Shown piece by piece: positions 1 to 9,362 of a DNA stretch of 64,000 nucleotides. The notes under the pieces are model-generated. The model was not told the DNA's origin. It was given only the letters and a program-made list of their open reading frames with translations, and ran no database searches. The position numbers were made by a program, and so were the translations under genes. Source of the DNA: Trinickia diaoshuihuensis (GTDB taxonomy: Bacteria; Pseudomonadota; Gammaproteobacteria; Burkholderiales; Burkholderiaceae). The stretch is taken from contig NZ_QUBS01000024.1 in NCBI RefSeq assembly GCF_003390925.1, positions 1 to 64,000 of the forward strand. Reading direction: 5' to 3'. Each line of letters starts with the position of its first letter. Positions within the stretch are counted from its first letter, which is position 1.

Positions 1-1
1 G

Positions 2-1282
2 CGTTTCATCACGGCGGGCAGCGTGGACGACGGCAAGAGCACGCTGATCGGGCGCTTGCTGTACGACAGCCGCGCCGTGCTCTCCGACCAGCTCTCGGCG
101 CTCTCGCGCGCGAAGAACAAGCGCACGGTGGGCGAAGACATCGATCTGTCGCTGCTCACGGACGGCCTGGAAGCCGAGCGCGAGCAAGGCATCACGATCG
201 ACGTGGCCTATCGTTATTTCGCGACGGCGCGGCGCAAGTTCATCATCGCCGACACGCCGGGGCACGAGCAGTACACGCGCAACATGGTGACGGGCGCGTC
301 CACGGCGCACGCGGCGATCATCCTCGTCGATGCGACGCGCGTGACGAAGACGGACGACGGCCAGACGGTGCTATTGCCGCAGACCAAGCGCCATAGCGCG
401 ATCGTGAAGCTGCTCGGCTTGCAGCACGTGATCGTGGCGATCAACAAGATGGACTTGGTCGAATACAGCGAGACGCGCTTCAACGAGATTCGCGACGCCT
501 ACGTGGAGCTCGCTCGTCAATTGGGCATTGCGAACGTGCGCTTCGTGCCGGTATCGGCGCTCAAGGGCGACAACATCGTGCAGGCGAGCGAGCGGATGCC
601 GTGGTACGCGGGCGAGCCGCTGCTCGACGTGCTCGAGGCGCTGCCGGTTGCGCAGCCCACGGGCGAAGCGCTGCGCTTTCCGGTGCAGTGGGTGGCGCGT
701 CAAGACGGCTCGAGCGCGGACGACTTCCGCGGCTACATGGGCCGGGTGGAAGCGGGCGAGGTGCGCGTGGGCGATGCGATTGTCGTGTTGCCGGCGGCGC
801 GCGAGGCGACGGTGGCCGAGATCATTGCGCCGGTTCCGGGCGGCACGGCGCAGGTGGACCGCGCGTTCGCGGGTCAGACGGTGACGATCCGCTTGGCGCA
901 GGACGTGGACGTCTCGCGCGGCGACACGTTCGTGGCCGCGCAAGCGGCGCCGCAGCCGGCCAAGAAACTCGAAGCCGATCTGTGCTGGTTCGACGACGAG
1001 CCGCTTTCCACGCAGCGTAAATATCTGCTCAAGCAGACGACTAATACGGTATTCGCGCGGATCGGTTCGGTGAAGGAAGTGCTCGACGTTCACACGCTCT
1101 CGCATACGAGCGACGTACGCGACCTCAAAATGAACGATATCGGCCGCGTAGCGTTGACGCTGCAAAAGCCGATCGTCTGCGACGCCTATGATGCACAGCC
1201 GGCGACGGGCGCTTTCGTGCTCATCGACGAGGCCACGCATCACACGGTCGCAGCCGGTATGATTCGTGCATATTCCGCGTGA
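2..1282 (+). CDS. cysN: Sulfate adenylyltransferase large (GTPase) subunit CysN, 5' end cut by window
   Basis: CysN couples GTP hydrolysis to adenosine 5'-phosphosulfate formation by CysD, the first step of sulfate activation. The open frame continues to the window edge, so the true start lies upstream; the visible part begins RFITAGSVDDGKST, which is the P-loop. An EF-Tu-like GTPase domain follows, with the switch motif DTPGHEQY and the guanine-specificity motif NKMD, then two beta-barrel domains ending in IRAYSA. About 427 residues are visible, close to a full CysN. No C-terminal CysC (APS kinase) domain follows the stop. cobA comes 57 bases downstream on the same strand, which suggests a sulfate-assimilation operon that feeds siroheme to sulfite reductase. 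Confidence 0.96.
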   Translation, partial: RFITAGSVDDGKSTLIGRLLYDSRAVLSDQLSALSRAKNKRTVGEDIDLSLLTDGLEAEREQGITIDVAYRYFATARRKFIIADTPGHEQYTRNMVTGASTAHAAIILVDATRVTKTDDGQTVLLPQTKRHSAIVKLLGLQHVIVAINKMDLVEYSETRFNEIRDAYVELARQLGIANVRFVPVSALKGDNIVQASERMPWYAGEPLLDVLEALPVAQPTGEALRFPVQWVARQDGSSADDFRGYMGRVEAGEVRVGDAIVVLPAAREATVAEIIAPVPGGTAQVDRAFAGQTVTIRLAQDVDVSRGDTFVAAQAAPQPAKKLEADLCWFDDEPLSTQRKYLLKQTTNTVFARIGSVKEVLDVHTLSHTSDVRDLKMNDIGRVALTLQKPIVCDAYDAQPATGAFVLIDEATHHTVAAGMIRAYSA

Positions 1283-1339
1283 TATAGAACGAGGCGGCGC
1301 GCGACGCGCCGTCCGGACACGCGAGAGGACGAAAGCGCA

Positions 1340-2128
1340 ATGGGCAAGGTGTATTTGATCGGTGCAGGACCGGGGGCGGCGGATCTCATTACGGTGCGCG
1401 GTGCCCGCTTATTGGGCGCGGCGGAGGTCGTGCTGCACGATGCCCTCGTCGAGCCCGCGATGCTCGAATATGCGCCGCACGCCCGCAAGATCGCCGTCGG
1501 CAAGCGCTGCGGCCAGCGCTCGACGGCGCAGCAATTCATCAACAAACAGATCGTCGATGCGGCGCGTTCGCACGCGGTCGTCGTACGCCTGAAGGGCGGC
1601 GACCCGATGTTGTTCGGGCGGGCCGACGAGGAAATGCGCGCGCTCGAAGAGGCGGGCATCGACTACGAAGTCGTGCCGGGCATCACGGCGGCGCTGGCGG
1701 CCGCTGCGTCGGTGAAGCGCTCGCTGACGTTGCGCGGCGTATCGCGCAGCGTGGCGCTTGCAACGAAGAGTCGAGCGCCCGATACCGAAGCGATCCGCGA
1801 GGCCGTCAACGCCGATTCGCTCGTCTTTTACATGGGCCGCGACAGCGCGCCCGACATCGCCCAGCAACTGATCGACGCCGGACGTCCCGGCGCGACGCCC
1901 GTTGCGATCGTCGAGGCATGCAGCACGCCGCGCGAACGCACGCTGACGTTGACGCTCGAGGCCCTCGCCATGGGCGAGGCGCAGTCCTGGCTCGATGCCA
2001 GCCAGCCGAGCTTATTGATGATTGGAGAAGCGTTTGCACAGCGCACGCCGGCGACGGGCGATACGTCCCGATCCCATCCGGATGACACAAACGGCGTCGA
2101 ACGCGACGGGTACGTGCACGCCGCCTAA
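1340..2128 (+). CDS. cobA: Uroporphyrinogen-III C-methyltransferase (SUMT)
   Basis: This enzyme methylates uroporphyrinogen III twice with SAM to give precorrin-2, the precursor of siroheme and cobalamin. The protein has 262 residues, the size of the single-domain enzyme rather than the trifunctional CysG. The N-terminal motif YLIGAGPGAADLIT, the VRLKGGDPMLFGR loop and VVPGITAA are hallmark SUMT segments. The start is supported by GAGAGGA upstream of ATG. The last roughly 25 residues are a low-complexity tail. Its position directly after cysN points to siroheme for sulfite reduction. It is not part of the corrinoid island 12 kb away, although its product could serve both. Confidence 0.95.
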   Translation: MGKVYLIGAGPGAADLITVRGARLLGAAEVVLHDALVEPAMLEYAPHARKIAVGKRCGQRSTAQQFINKQIVDAARSHAVVVRLKGGDPMLFGRADEEMRALEEAGIDYEVVPGITAALAAAASVKRSLTLRGVSRSVALATKSRAPDTEAIREAVNADSLVFYMGRDSAPDIAQQLIDAGRPGATPVAIVEACSTPRERTLTLTLEALAMGEAQSWLDASQPSLLMIGEAFAQRTPATGDTSRSHPDDTNGVERDGYVHAA

Positions 2129-2159
2129 CCGTAGCCCGCGTCGAGGCCGAGCCTATCTG

Positions 2160-2573
2160 TCAGGCGCTCGCCCCGGGCGCCCCTTCGCCAAGCTGGCGTA
2201 AGCAGTAAGCCGCCAGCGCATCGAGCACGGCATCGTCTTCGCCGACGGGCACGGTGCCGCGGATATCGACGTCGGGATGCGCCGCCCGGCATGCGTCGAT
2301 GATGAGCGGAAGATCGCGCCGTACGTGGCCGCCTTGCCCGAAAAACACCGGCACGACCGTAATCGACTTGCAGCCCGCCGCGACTTGTGCGGCGACGGCG
2401 CCCGCGAGATCTGGCGTCATCAATTCGAGAAACGCGAGCGATACCTGCGTGCCGGGCTCGCTCAGCGCGCGCAGCTTGGCGGCGAGCCGCTCGAACGGCT
2501 CGGCCCACCGCGCATCGCGCGCACCGTGCGCGAACAGTACGATACCGCGCGGAGCCATGACGTTTGCGTTCAT
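2160..2573 (-). CDS. CbiX/SirB-like sirohydrochlorin chelatase
   Basis: This is a small class II chelatase of 137 residues, the size of CbiXS or SirB, which inserts Fe2+ or Co2+ into sirohydrochlorin. The conserved N-terminal segment GIVLFAHGARDARW carries the metal-binding histidine, and a second region reads PVFFGQGGHVRRDLP with the second histidine. I chose ATG at 2573 because AAGGCAGG lies just upstream; the longer open frame runs into lptG. It starts 20 bases after lptG stops, so it probably shares the lptF-lptG transcript, and it converges on cobA, whose pathway it continues. Whether iron or cobalt is the substrate cannot be read from the sequence; the cysN-cobA context favours iron. 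Confidence 0.85.
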   Translation of the reverse strand: MNANVMAPRGIVLFAHGARDARWAEPFERLAAKLRALSEPGTQVSLAFLELMTPDLAGAVAAQVAAGCKSITVVPVFFGQGGHVRRDLPLIIDACRAAHPDVDIRGTVPVGEDDAVLDALAAYCLRQLGEGAPGASA

Positions 2574-2593
2574 CGGCGCCTGCCTTGCCGGCC

Positions 2594-3745
2594 TCAGTGC
2601 CGGTCGACCCACTTGAGCCCCGCCAGCCCGAGCGCGAGATAGATAAGACCCGGCGTGGCCGCCGTGACGGGCGCCGGCCACGTATTGAGCATGCCCACGT
2701 GCGAAAACAGCGTGTTGATGAGCTGGAAGCTCATGCCGAGCATGATGCCGCCGAACACTTTCGCGCCGACGACGCCCGCGCGCGTATGCAGATACCCGAA
2801 CGGTAGCGCCAACACGAACATGACGAGCACCGCGAACGGATAGAGCAGCTTCTTCCAGAGCGCAATCTCATAGCGCTGCGTGTCCTGATGATTCTCGACG
2901 AGGTGCTCGATATAGCGGAATAGATTGAAGATCGACATGCGGTCGGGCGAAACCAGCAGCACCGACAGAATCTGCGGCGTCAGTTCCGAGCGCAGCGAGT
3001 ACTCGGGCAACGTGACTTGCGCAGCGCGATAAACGGGATTGAGCGCGTCCGCGGGCGTGGCGGCCGCCGGCGTCGGCAAACTCTTGAGCTGGGTGTCGGT
3101 GACGCCCTTGAGCAGCCAGTGGCCGTTGCCTTCGTAGCGGCCTGTCTGCGCGGTGCGCAGATTCGTCAGCCGGAAGCCCGGATCGAATTCGTAGATCCGC
3201 ACGTTGGCGATTGTCGTGTCGGGCATCAACTCGCCGACGTTCACGAAGCGCGTGACCTGTTGGCCGTCCTCGCGCGCCGTGAGCGTGTCCTTGACCCAGA
3301 CGCCCGAGGCGAAATTGCTCGAGACGGCCGAGCCGAGCGCCTCGAGCCGCACCCGTTCGGACAGTTGATCGGAATAGGGGCCGACGACTTCACCGATGAA
3401 ATAGGTCATCGCGACGAGCGGGATGCCGATTTTCAGCAGCGAGCGCAGGGCTTGCCCCGTGGACAAGCCCGACACGCGGAAGATCGTGTATTCGGAACTG
3501 GCCGCCATCTGCGCGAACACGTAGATCCCGCTGATCAGCGCGGCGACAGGAATGATCTCGTAAAAGCGCGACGGCGTTTGCAGCGCCACGCGCAGGACGG
3601 CGTAGCCGAATTTGTAGTTGCCGTGGCCGACCGTGTTCAGTTCATTGATCAGGTCGAAGAAGAAGAACAGACCCGAGAACGCAAATAGGATGAAGACGAA
3701 CGCGAGATAGACCTGGCGCGCGAAATATCGTTCGTAGATGCGCAT
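2594..3745 (-). CDS. lptG: LPS export ABC transporter permease LptG
   Basis: LptG is one of the two inner-membrane permeases of the LptB2FG machine that extracts lipopolysaccharide from the inner membrane and passes it to LptC and the periplasmic bridge. The protein has 383 residues, normal for the family. It starts MRIYERYFARQVYLAFVFILFAF with the first membrane helix, has a large periplasmic beta-jellyroll domain in the middle (about residues 130-270), and ends with three helices (ALWKKLLYPFAVLVMF onward). The start lies 4 bases after the lptF stop, so the pair is co-transcribed and probably translationally coupled. Confidence 0.96.
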   Translation of the reverse strand: MRIYERYFARQVYLAFVFILFAFSGLFFFFDLINELNTVGHGNYKFGYAVLRVALQTPSRFYEIIPVAALISGIYVFAQMAASSEYTIFRVSGLSTGQALRSLLKIGIPLVAMTYFIGEVVGPYSDQLSERVRLEALGSAVSSNFASGVWVKDTLTAREDGQQVTRFVNVGELMPDTTIANVRIYEFDPGFRLTNLRTAQTGRYEGNGHWLLKGVTDTQLKSLPTPAAATPADALNPVYRAAQVTLPEYSLRSELTPQILSVLLVSPDRMSIFNLFRYIEHLVENHQDTQRYEIALWKKLLYPFAVLVMFVLALPFGYLHTRAGVVGAKVFGGIMLGMSFQLINTLFSHVGMLNTWPAPVTAATPGLIYLALGLAGLKWVDRH

Positions 3746-3749
3746 CGTG

Positions 3750-4841
3750 TCAGGCTCCTCGCGCGAACCATGCGCGCGGAATCAGCGGCCGATTGCGCAC
3801 CCGCAGCCAAAACACGGCGACCACGACGAGCGCGGCCACGATGTGCAAGCCTACCAGCGCGACCACGAACGAGATCCTGCCCTGCTCGAGCCAAGACTGC
3901 ACGACGTTGAGCAGGTTCGAATAGGTGAGGAAGATCAAGACGGCCATCACGAGATTGATCGTGCGTCCGCGCCGCGGGTTTTGATAGGCGAGCGGAATGC
4001 CGAGCAGCATCAGATTGATGGCCATGAGCGGCAACCCTGTGCGCCACGCGAATTCCGCGAGATTGTCGTGCGTGGGGTGGCGCAGCAGCGCGGCCGTCGA
4101 GAGGCTCGTCGTGCTCGGCGTGTTGACCACGGGCTGATGCGTGATTTTGACGCCGTAATTCTTGAATTCCATGATGCGGAAATCGGGCTTGCCCGGCTCG
4201 CCGTCGTACCGGCGGCCGTTCTCGAGGACGACGAAGCGCGAGCCGTCCTTCATCGTTTCCGTGCGGCCGTACTGCGACACGACGACACTGACCTTGCCGT
4301 TCTCCGTACTCGTGACGAATACGTTTTGGACGTGCGCTTGATCGGGCGTCATTTTTTCGATGAAAAAGACGCGATGCGAGGCGGGCGATTCGCGGAACTG
4401 GCCGGGCGCGAGCATCGACACCTCGTCGCGCTGCTGAAAGCGCGCGCGAATGAGCTTGCTCTGCGCGTTCGACCAGGGCCAGCCGACGTAGGCGAAAAAT
4501 GCGACGAGCACGATCAGCGGCCCCGCGAATTTCGCGATCGGCTTGATGAATTGCGTGAGGCTCACGCCCGAGGCGAGCCACACGACCATCTCGGAGTCGC
4601 GATACCAGCGCGTGAGCACGAACAGAATCGAGACGAACATCGTGACGACGAGCATCACGGCGATGTAGCCGATGACGGTGAGGCCGATGAGGACGACGAC
4701 GTCCTTGGGATCGACCTCGCCGGACGCGGCATAGCCGACGATGCGGATCATCATCGTCGTCAGGAAGATAGTGAGCAGCACCATGAATACGGCACCGGCC
4801 GTATACGCTAGCTCGCGCTGCAGGGAGCGTTCGAAGATCAT
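3750..4841 (-). CDS. lptF: LPS export ABC transporter permease LptF
   Basis: LptF pairs with LptG in the LptB2FG transporter. The protein has 363 residues and begins MIFERSLQRELAYTAGAVFMVLL, the typical LptF start with an amphipathic segment and first helix. Helices near residues 50-85 and 95-120 are followed by the periplasmic domain and three C-terminal helices (GLPLMAINLMLLGIPLAY, then LVMAVLIFLTYSNLL, then a final helix). It is the first gene of a minus-strand unit lptF-lptG-chelatase and is divergent from pepA across 118 bases that must hold both promoters. Confidence 0.96.
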   Translation of the reverse strand: MIFERSLQRELAYTAGAVFMVLLTIFLTTMMIRIVGYAASGEVDPKDVVVLIGLTVIGYIAVMLVVTMFVSILFVLTRWYRDSEMVVWLASGVSLTQFIKPIAKFAGPLIVLVAFFAYVGWPWSNAQSKLIRARFQQRDEVSMLAPGQFRESPASHRVFFIEKMTPDQAHVQNVFVTSTENGKVSVVVSQYGRTETMKDGSRFVVLENGRRYDGEPGKPDFRIMEFKNYGVKITHQPVVNTPSTTSLSTAALLRHPTHDNLAEFAWRTGLPLMAINLMLLGIPLAYQNPRRGRTINLVMAVLIFLTYSNLLNVVQSWLEQGRISFVVALVGLHIVAALVVVAVFWLRVRNRPLIPRAWFARGA

Positions 4842-4959
4842 CGTCGATGCGAGAGGGCGGCCGGCATTCGCGCGCGCGGTTCCGACGCCAAGGAAAAAAT
4901 AGCGGATAATTGCGGCTTCGTTACCAAAGTTAAGCCGATTTTATCCGAGGACAAGCGCG

Positions 4960-6471
4960 ATGGACTTTAGCATAAAAGCCTGTGACTGGACGAAGGGCAC
5001 GACGGGCGGTTTTCTGACGGGGAAATCCGATTGCATCGTGATCGGTGTGTTTGAGGGGCAGTCGCTTTCGGGCGCGGCGCTTGAAATCGACGCCGCCACG
5101 AAGGGGCTCCTCACACGCATCGTGAAGGCGGGGGACATGCAGGGCAAGAGCGGCTCGACGCTGTTCTTGCATGAAGTGGAAGGAATCGGCGCCTCGCGCG
5201 TGCTGCTGGTGGGCCTCGGCAAGCAAGACGCGTTCGGGCAGAAAGCTTATACGGACGCCGCCCGGGCCGCCTGGCGCGCGATCCTCGGCACGAAGATCGT
5301 GCAAGCCACGTTCACCCTCGCGCAGTTGCCCGTCAAGGATCGCTCGGCCGAGTGGAACGCGCGCGCCGCGCTGCTCGCGTTGCGCGGCGAAACCTATCAG
5401 TTCGTGCAGCTCAAGAGCAAGCCGGAGCCGGCCAAATATGCGCTCAAGCGCGTCGTCGTGACCGTCGATCCGGCCGACGAAAAGCTCGCCAAGCTCGCGC
5501 TGAAACACGCGCAGGCCATCGCCAACGGCATGGATTTCGCGCGCGATCTGGGCAATCTGCCCGGCAATATCTGCACGCCGACCTACCTCGGCGAAACCGC
5601 GAAGCAGCTCGGCAAGGATTTCAAGCTCAAGGTCGAGGTGCTCGGCCAGAAGCAGCTCGAGGCGCTGAAAATGGGTTCGCTGCTGTCGGTCTCGGCCGGC
5701 TCGGTGCAGCCGCCGCAGTTCATCGTCATGCAATATCAGGGCGGTCCGGCCAAGGCGGCGCCGATCGTGCTCGTGGGCAAGGGCGTCACGTTCGACAGCG
5801 GCGGCATCTCGCTGAAGCCGGGCGAGGGCATGGACGAGATGAAGTTCGACATGTGCGGCGCGGCTTCCGTGTTCGGCACGCTGCGTGCCGTCGCCGAACT
5901 GGGCCTGAAGCTGAACGTCGTCGGCATCGTGCCGGCCGTCGAGAACATGCCGAGCGGCCAGGCCACGAAGCCCGGCGACATCGTCACGAGCATGTCGGGC
6001 CTCACGATCGAAGTGCTCAACACCGACGCCGAAGGGCGCCTGATATTGTGCGATGCGCTGACCTATGCGGAGCGTTTCAAGCCCGCGGCCGTGGTCGACA
6101 TCGCGACGCTCACGGGCGCTTGCATCATCGCGCTCGGCCATCACAACGCGGGCCTGTACTCGAAGGACGACGCGCTTGCCGGCGAGTTGCTCGACGCCTC
6201 GCGCGAAGCGGTGGATCCGGCCTGGCGCATGCCACTCGACGAGGAGTACCACGAGCAGCTCAAGTCGAACTTCGCCGATTTGGCGAACATCGGCGGCCGT
6301 CCGGCGGGCAGCGTGACGGCGGCGTGCTTCCTGTCGCGCTTCACGCAAGCCTATCCTTGGGCGCACCTGGATGTCGCGGGCGTCGCGCACAAGGGCGGCG
6401 CGGCCAAGGGCGCGACGGGCCGTCCCGTGCCGCTGCTCACGCAGTTCCTGATCGATCGCGCGGGGCAATGA
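4960..6471 (+). CDS. pepA: Leucyl aminopeptidase (cytosol aminopeptidase, M17)
   Basis: This is an M17 metallo-aminopeptidase that removes N-terminal residues from peptides in the cytoplasm and acts as a hexamer with two divalent metals per active site. The protein has 503 residues, the normal length. The C-terminal catalytic domain (about 170-503) shows the first metal/lysine region [17 protein letters not shown] and the family signature NTDAEGRL. The N-terminal domain starts [13 protein letters not shown]. In E. coli PepA also binds DNA in Xer recombination and carAB control; nothing here shows whether that applies. It is divergent from lptF and is followed after 34 bases by holC, a widely conserved order. 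Confidence 0.97.
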   Translation: MDFSIKACDWTKGTTGGFLTGKSDCIVIGVFEGQSLSGAALEIDAATKGLLTRIVKAGDMQGKSGSTLFLHEVEGIGASRVLLVGLGKQDAFGQKAYTDAARAAWRAILGTKIVQATFTLAQLPVKDRSAEWNARAALLALRGETYQFVQLKSKPEPAKYALKRVVVTVDPADEKLAKLALKHAQAIANGMDFARDLGNLPGNICTPTYLGETAKQLGKDFKLKVEVLGQKQLEALKMGSLLSVSAGSVQPPQFIVMQYQGGPAKAAPIVLVGKGVTFDSGGISLKPGEGMDEMKFDMCGAASVFGTLRAVAELGLKLNVVGIVPAVENMPSGQATKPGDIVTSMSGLTIEVLNTDAEGRLILCDALTYAERFKPAAVVDIATLTGACIIALGHHNAGLYSKDDALAGELLDASREAVDPAWRMPLDEEYHEQLKSNFADLANIGGRPAGSVTAACFLSRFTQAYPWAHLDVAGVAHKGGAAKGATGRPVPLLTQFLIDRAGQ

Positions 6472-6505
6472 TGGCGGTGGGTAGGCAAGCAGGCGGAGTG
6501 CCGCG

Positions 6506-6934
6506 GTGACGCGTATCGACTTCCATACGAACGTCGGCGATCCGTTGCTGTATGCCTGCCGGCTCGCGCGCAAAGCCTATCAGGCCGGCCAGCCGCTCGT
6601 CGTGCTGGCCGATCCGGGGCGGTTGCGCGCGTTCGACGAGCGGCTTTGGACGTTCTCGCCGCTCGATTTTCTGCCGCATTGCATGGCGGACAGCGCGCTG
6701 GCCGCGCGCACGCCGATCGTGCTGGCCACGGATCTTGCCCGCGTGCCGCATCATCAGATCTTGTTGAACCTCGCGCCTGCCGTGCCGGCGCAGTTCGCGC
6801 GCTTCGAGCGGCTGCTCGAAATCGTCGGCACGACCGACGAGGAACTCGGCGCCGGGCGCGAACGGTATCGTTTCTATCGCGATCGCGGGTATGCGCTCAA
6901 CAATTACAAGCAGGGCGAGACCCAGGGCGCATGA
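6506..6934 (+). CDS. holC: DNA polymerase III chi subunit
   Basis: Chi joins the clamp-loader complex to single-strand binding protein at the replication fork, through psi. The protein has 142 residues. Segments TRIDFHTNVGDPLLYACRLARKAY, DERLWTFSPLDFLPH and the C-terminal RYRFYRDRGYAL match the family. The start is GTG with GGCGGAG about ten bases upstream. It follows pepA closely, as in many gammaproteobacteria and betaproteobacteria, and is probably transcribed with it. Confidence 0.9.
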   Translation: MTRIDFHTNVGDPLLYACRLARKAYQAGQPLVVLADPGRLRAFDERLWTFSPLDFLPHCMADSALAARTPIVLATDLARVPHHQILLNLAPAVPAQFARFERLLEIVGTTDEELGAGRERYRFYRDRGYALNNYKQGETQGA

Positions 6935-6988
6935 GCGTTCGCGCTGGCGCATTTGCGCCGACGCGTTCAATGATTTAGGGAGACACCC

Positions 6989-7453
6989 ATGACCGATCCC
7001 CACGACCCGAATTCGATTCCGATGTTGACCGACGTCATCGTTCCGGGCCGGCCGTCGATCGGCCGTCCGGGCGAGACGCAGGCGCATGGCGCGCCCGAGA
7101 CGTCGAGTGCGCCTCGGAGCGCGTTCGCGCCGGCGCCTCAGGCCGAATCGCATCCTACCTCGGAGCCGGGTGCGTACACGCCGCCCGTTGCGAGCACCGG
7201 CGCGGCGCCCGTATTCGACGCACGCGATGTCGAATTCATCGCCGAGCGCTTGCGCGGACGTTTCGCGAGCTATTTGCGGCAGGACGCGCGCGCGGTGGTG
7301 GAAGCGCGATGCCGCGATGCGATCGAGGAGCACACGAACTGGCTCGTGCGGCAAGTGACGCGCGAGGTCCTCGGCGCGCTCGAGCAAGAACTCGGGCATT
7401 GGGTGCGCGATGCCGTGAGCGAGGAGTTGGCGCGGCATACACCGCGCCGTTAG
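6989..7453 (+). CDS. DUF2486-type protein of unknown function
   Basis: The protein has 154 residues. The N-terminal half (about 1-72) is rich in Pro, Ala, Ser and Gly, looks disordered, and includes the short conserved-looking piece IPMLTDVIVPG. The C-terminal half is a predicted amphipathic helical region with alternating charges (VEFIAERLRGRFASYLRQDAR, then WLVRQVTREVLGALEQELGHWVRDAVSEELARH). I recall this layout as the DUF2486 family, which sits after holC in Burkholderia. ATG is preceded by a good AGGGAGA. No signal peptide or membrane helix is visible. The function is unknown. Placement next to a clamp-loader gene suggests, but does not show, a link to replication. Confidence 0.75.
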   Translation: MTDPHDPNSIPMLTDVIVPGRPSIGRPGETQAHGAPETSSAPRSAFAPAPQAESHPTSEPGAYTPPVASTGAAPVFDARDVEFIAERLRGRFASYLRQDARAVVEARCRDAIEEHTNWLVRQVTREVLGALEQELGHWVRDAVSEELARHTPRR

Positions 7454-7497
7454 TCCGCGTCGTTAGCCCGCGCCGCAACTTCGCGCCGTAAGTCCGG

Positions 7498-9171
7498 CTA
7501 GCCCGTCACGGCGCCCTTGTCGGCGGGCTGCGCGAGCGCCGCGAATTTCGCCAGAACGCCGCGCGTGTAGCGCGGGGGCGGCGGCGTCCATGCCGCCCGA
7601 CGCCGCTCCAGTTCCCGATCGTCGACGTTCAGTTGCAGCAGCAGCTTGTGCGCGTCGATCGTGATCGAGTCGCCTTCTTGCACGAGGGCGATCGTGCCGC
7701 CCACGAATGCCTCGGGCGCGACATGCCCCACCACCATGCCCCAGGTTCCACCCGAGAAGCGGCCGTCCGTGATGAGACCGACCGATTCGCCGAGCCCTTT
7801 GCCGATCAACGCGGAGGTCGGCGCGAGCATCTCGGGCATGCCGGGTCCGCCTTGCGGGCCTAGGTAGCGCAGCACGAGCACGTCGCCTGCGCGAATCCGG
7901 TCGTCCAAGATCGCGGCGAGCGCGCTTTGTTCGTCTTCGAAAACGCGCGCGGGTCCCGTGATGACGGGGTTCTTCAGGCCCGTGATCTTCGCCACGGCGC
8001 CGTTTTGCGCGAGGTTGCCTTTCAAAATAGCAAGATGCCCTTCGGGGTAAAGCGCCCGGTCGATCGGAAAAATTACTTGCTGATCGGCGCGCGGCGCGCT
8101 CGGGATATCTTTCAGTTCCTCGGCGATCGTCTTGCCCGTGATCGTCATGCAGTGGCCGTGCAGCAGGCCCGCATCGAGCAAAATCTTGAGCACCTGCGCA
8201 ATGCCGCCCGCGCGATGCAGGTCGGTCGCCACGTACTCGCCGGACGGCTTGAGATTGCAGATGACGGGCACGCGCTTGCGAATCCGCTCGAAGTCGTCGA
8301 TCGTCCAAGGTACCTCGGCCGCGTGGGCGATGGCGAGATAGTGGAGCACCGCGTTGGTCGAGCCGCCCGTTGCCATGATCAATGCCACGGCGTTCTCGAT
8401 CGATTCGCGCGTGATGATGTCGCGCGGTTTCAAATCGCGCTTCACGGCCTGCACGAGCACGCGCGCCGATTCGGCGCTGGAGGCGACTTTTTCCTCGTCG
8501 GGGTTGGCCATCGTCGACGAGTAGAGCAGCGACATGCCGAGCGCTTCGAACGATGAGCTCATCGTGTTCGCGGTGTACATGCCGCCGCACGAGCCCGTGC
8601 TCGGACAGGCATTGCGTTCGATGCCCTCGAAGTCTTCTTGCGACATCCGTCCGGCCGTGAACTCGCCCACGGCTTCGAACGACGAGACGATCGTCAGGTC
8701 TTTCCCCTTCCAATGTCCGGGCCGGATCGTGCCGCCGTAGACATAGATGCCGGGTACGTTCATGCGGGCGAGCGCGATCATGCCGCCCGGCATGTTCTTG
8801 TCGCACCCGCCGATCACGACCGCGCCGTCCATCCATTGGCCTTGCACGCAAGTCTCGATGCAATCGGCGATGACTTCGCGCGAGACGAGCGAGTATTTCA
8901 TCCCCTCGGTGCCCATCGACATGCCGTCCGAGATCGTCGGCGTGCCGAACATCTGCGCGTTCGCGCCCGCTTCCTCGACGGCGGCCACGGCGGCGTCGGC
9001 CAGCTTTTGCAAGCCCGCGTTGCACGGCGTGATCGTCGAGTGCCCGTTGGCGATGCCGATCATCGGCTTGTCGAAGTCGTCCTTCTCGTAGCCGAGCGCA
9101 TAGAACATCGAGCGGTTCGGGGCGCGCGCGACGCCTTGCGTGATGTGCTGGGACCGACGGTTGTAAGCCAT
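7498..9171 (-). CDS. ilvD: Dihydroxy-acid dehydratase
   Basis: IlvD dehydrates 2,3-dihydroxy-isovalerate and 2,3-dihydroxy-3-methylvalerate in the common branched-chain amino-acid pathway and carries an Fe-S cluster. The protein has 557 residues from ATG at 9171 ([13 protein letters not shown]), the usual length. Cluster cysteines are seen in [10 protein letters not shown] and [16 protein letters not shown], and the C-terminal [10 protein letters not shown] motif is present. The open frame extends 34 codons further upstream, but that stretch does not resemble the family. It is divergent from a LysR regulator, which may control it. Confidence 0.96.
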   Translation of the reverse strand: MAYNRRSQHITQGVARAPNRSMFYALGYEKDDFDKPMIGIANGHSTITPCNAGLQKLADAAVAAVEEAGANAQMFGTPTISDGMSMGTEGMKYSLVSREVIADCIETCVQGQWMDGAVVIGGCDKNMPGGMIALARMNVPGIYVYGGTIRPGHWKGKDLTIVSSFEAVGEFTAGRMSQEDFEGIERNACPSTGSCGGMYTANTMSSSFEALGMSLLYSSTMANPDEEKVASSAESARVLVQAVKRDLKPRDIITRESIENAVALIMATGGSTNAVLHYLAIAHAAEVPWTIDDFERIRKRVPVICNLKPSGEYVATDLHRAGGIAQVLKILLDAGLLHGHCMTITGKTIAEELKDIPSAPRADQQVIFPIDRALYPEGHLAILKGNLAQNGAVAKITGLKNPVITGPARVFEDEQSALAAILDDRIRAGDVLVLRYLGPQGGPGMPEMLAPTSALIGKGLGESVGLITDGRFSGGTWGMVVGHVAPEAFVGGTIALVQEGDSITIDAHKLLLQLNVDDRELERRRAAWTPPPPRYTRGVLAKFAALAQPADKGAVTG

Positions 9172-9286
9172 ATCAGAGCTCCGGTTCGTGGATCGGAAAC
9201 GGGGACGGCGGGCCATGGTGCGGGAGTACGCCGCCGGCGCGGCGCGCGCCGCGCGTGAGGCGTGGGCCAGCATGCCGCGCTCGGTG

Positions 9287-9317
9287 GTGCGTGTCCAATA
9301 TATGATTCATCACGCAC
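9287..9317. promoter_or_regulatory. Inverted repeat in the ilvD / lysR divergent promoter region
   Basis: The 191 bases between ilvD and the LysR gene are much more AT-rich near 9296-9340 than their surroundings. GTGCGTG at 9287 and CACGCAC at 9311 form a perfect 7-base inverted repeat with 17 bases between, which include the AT-rich run CAATATATGATTCAT. This is a plausible operator or overlapping promoter site for the divergent LysR protein. That role is inferred from position and symmetry only. Confidence 0.4.
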
Positions 9318-9362
9318 TAAGTCGAATTCAATATCGAAGACGTCGCCTCCGGAGCCGCTGCC

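Noticed and set aside
371-1243. 290-residue minus-strand open frame
   Set aside because: Antisense to cysN, Arg/His-rich, a by-product of high GC codon third positions.
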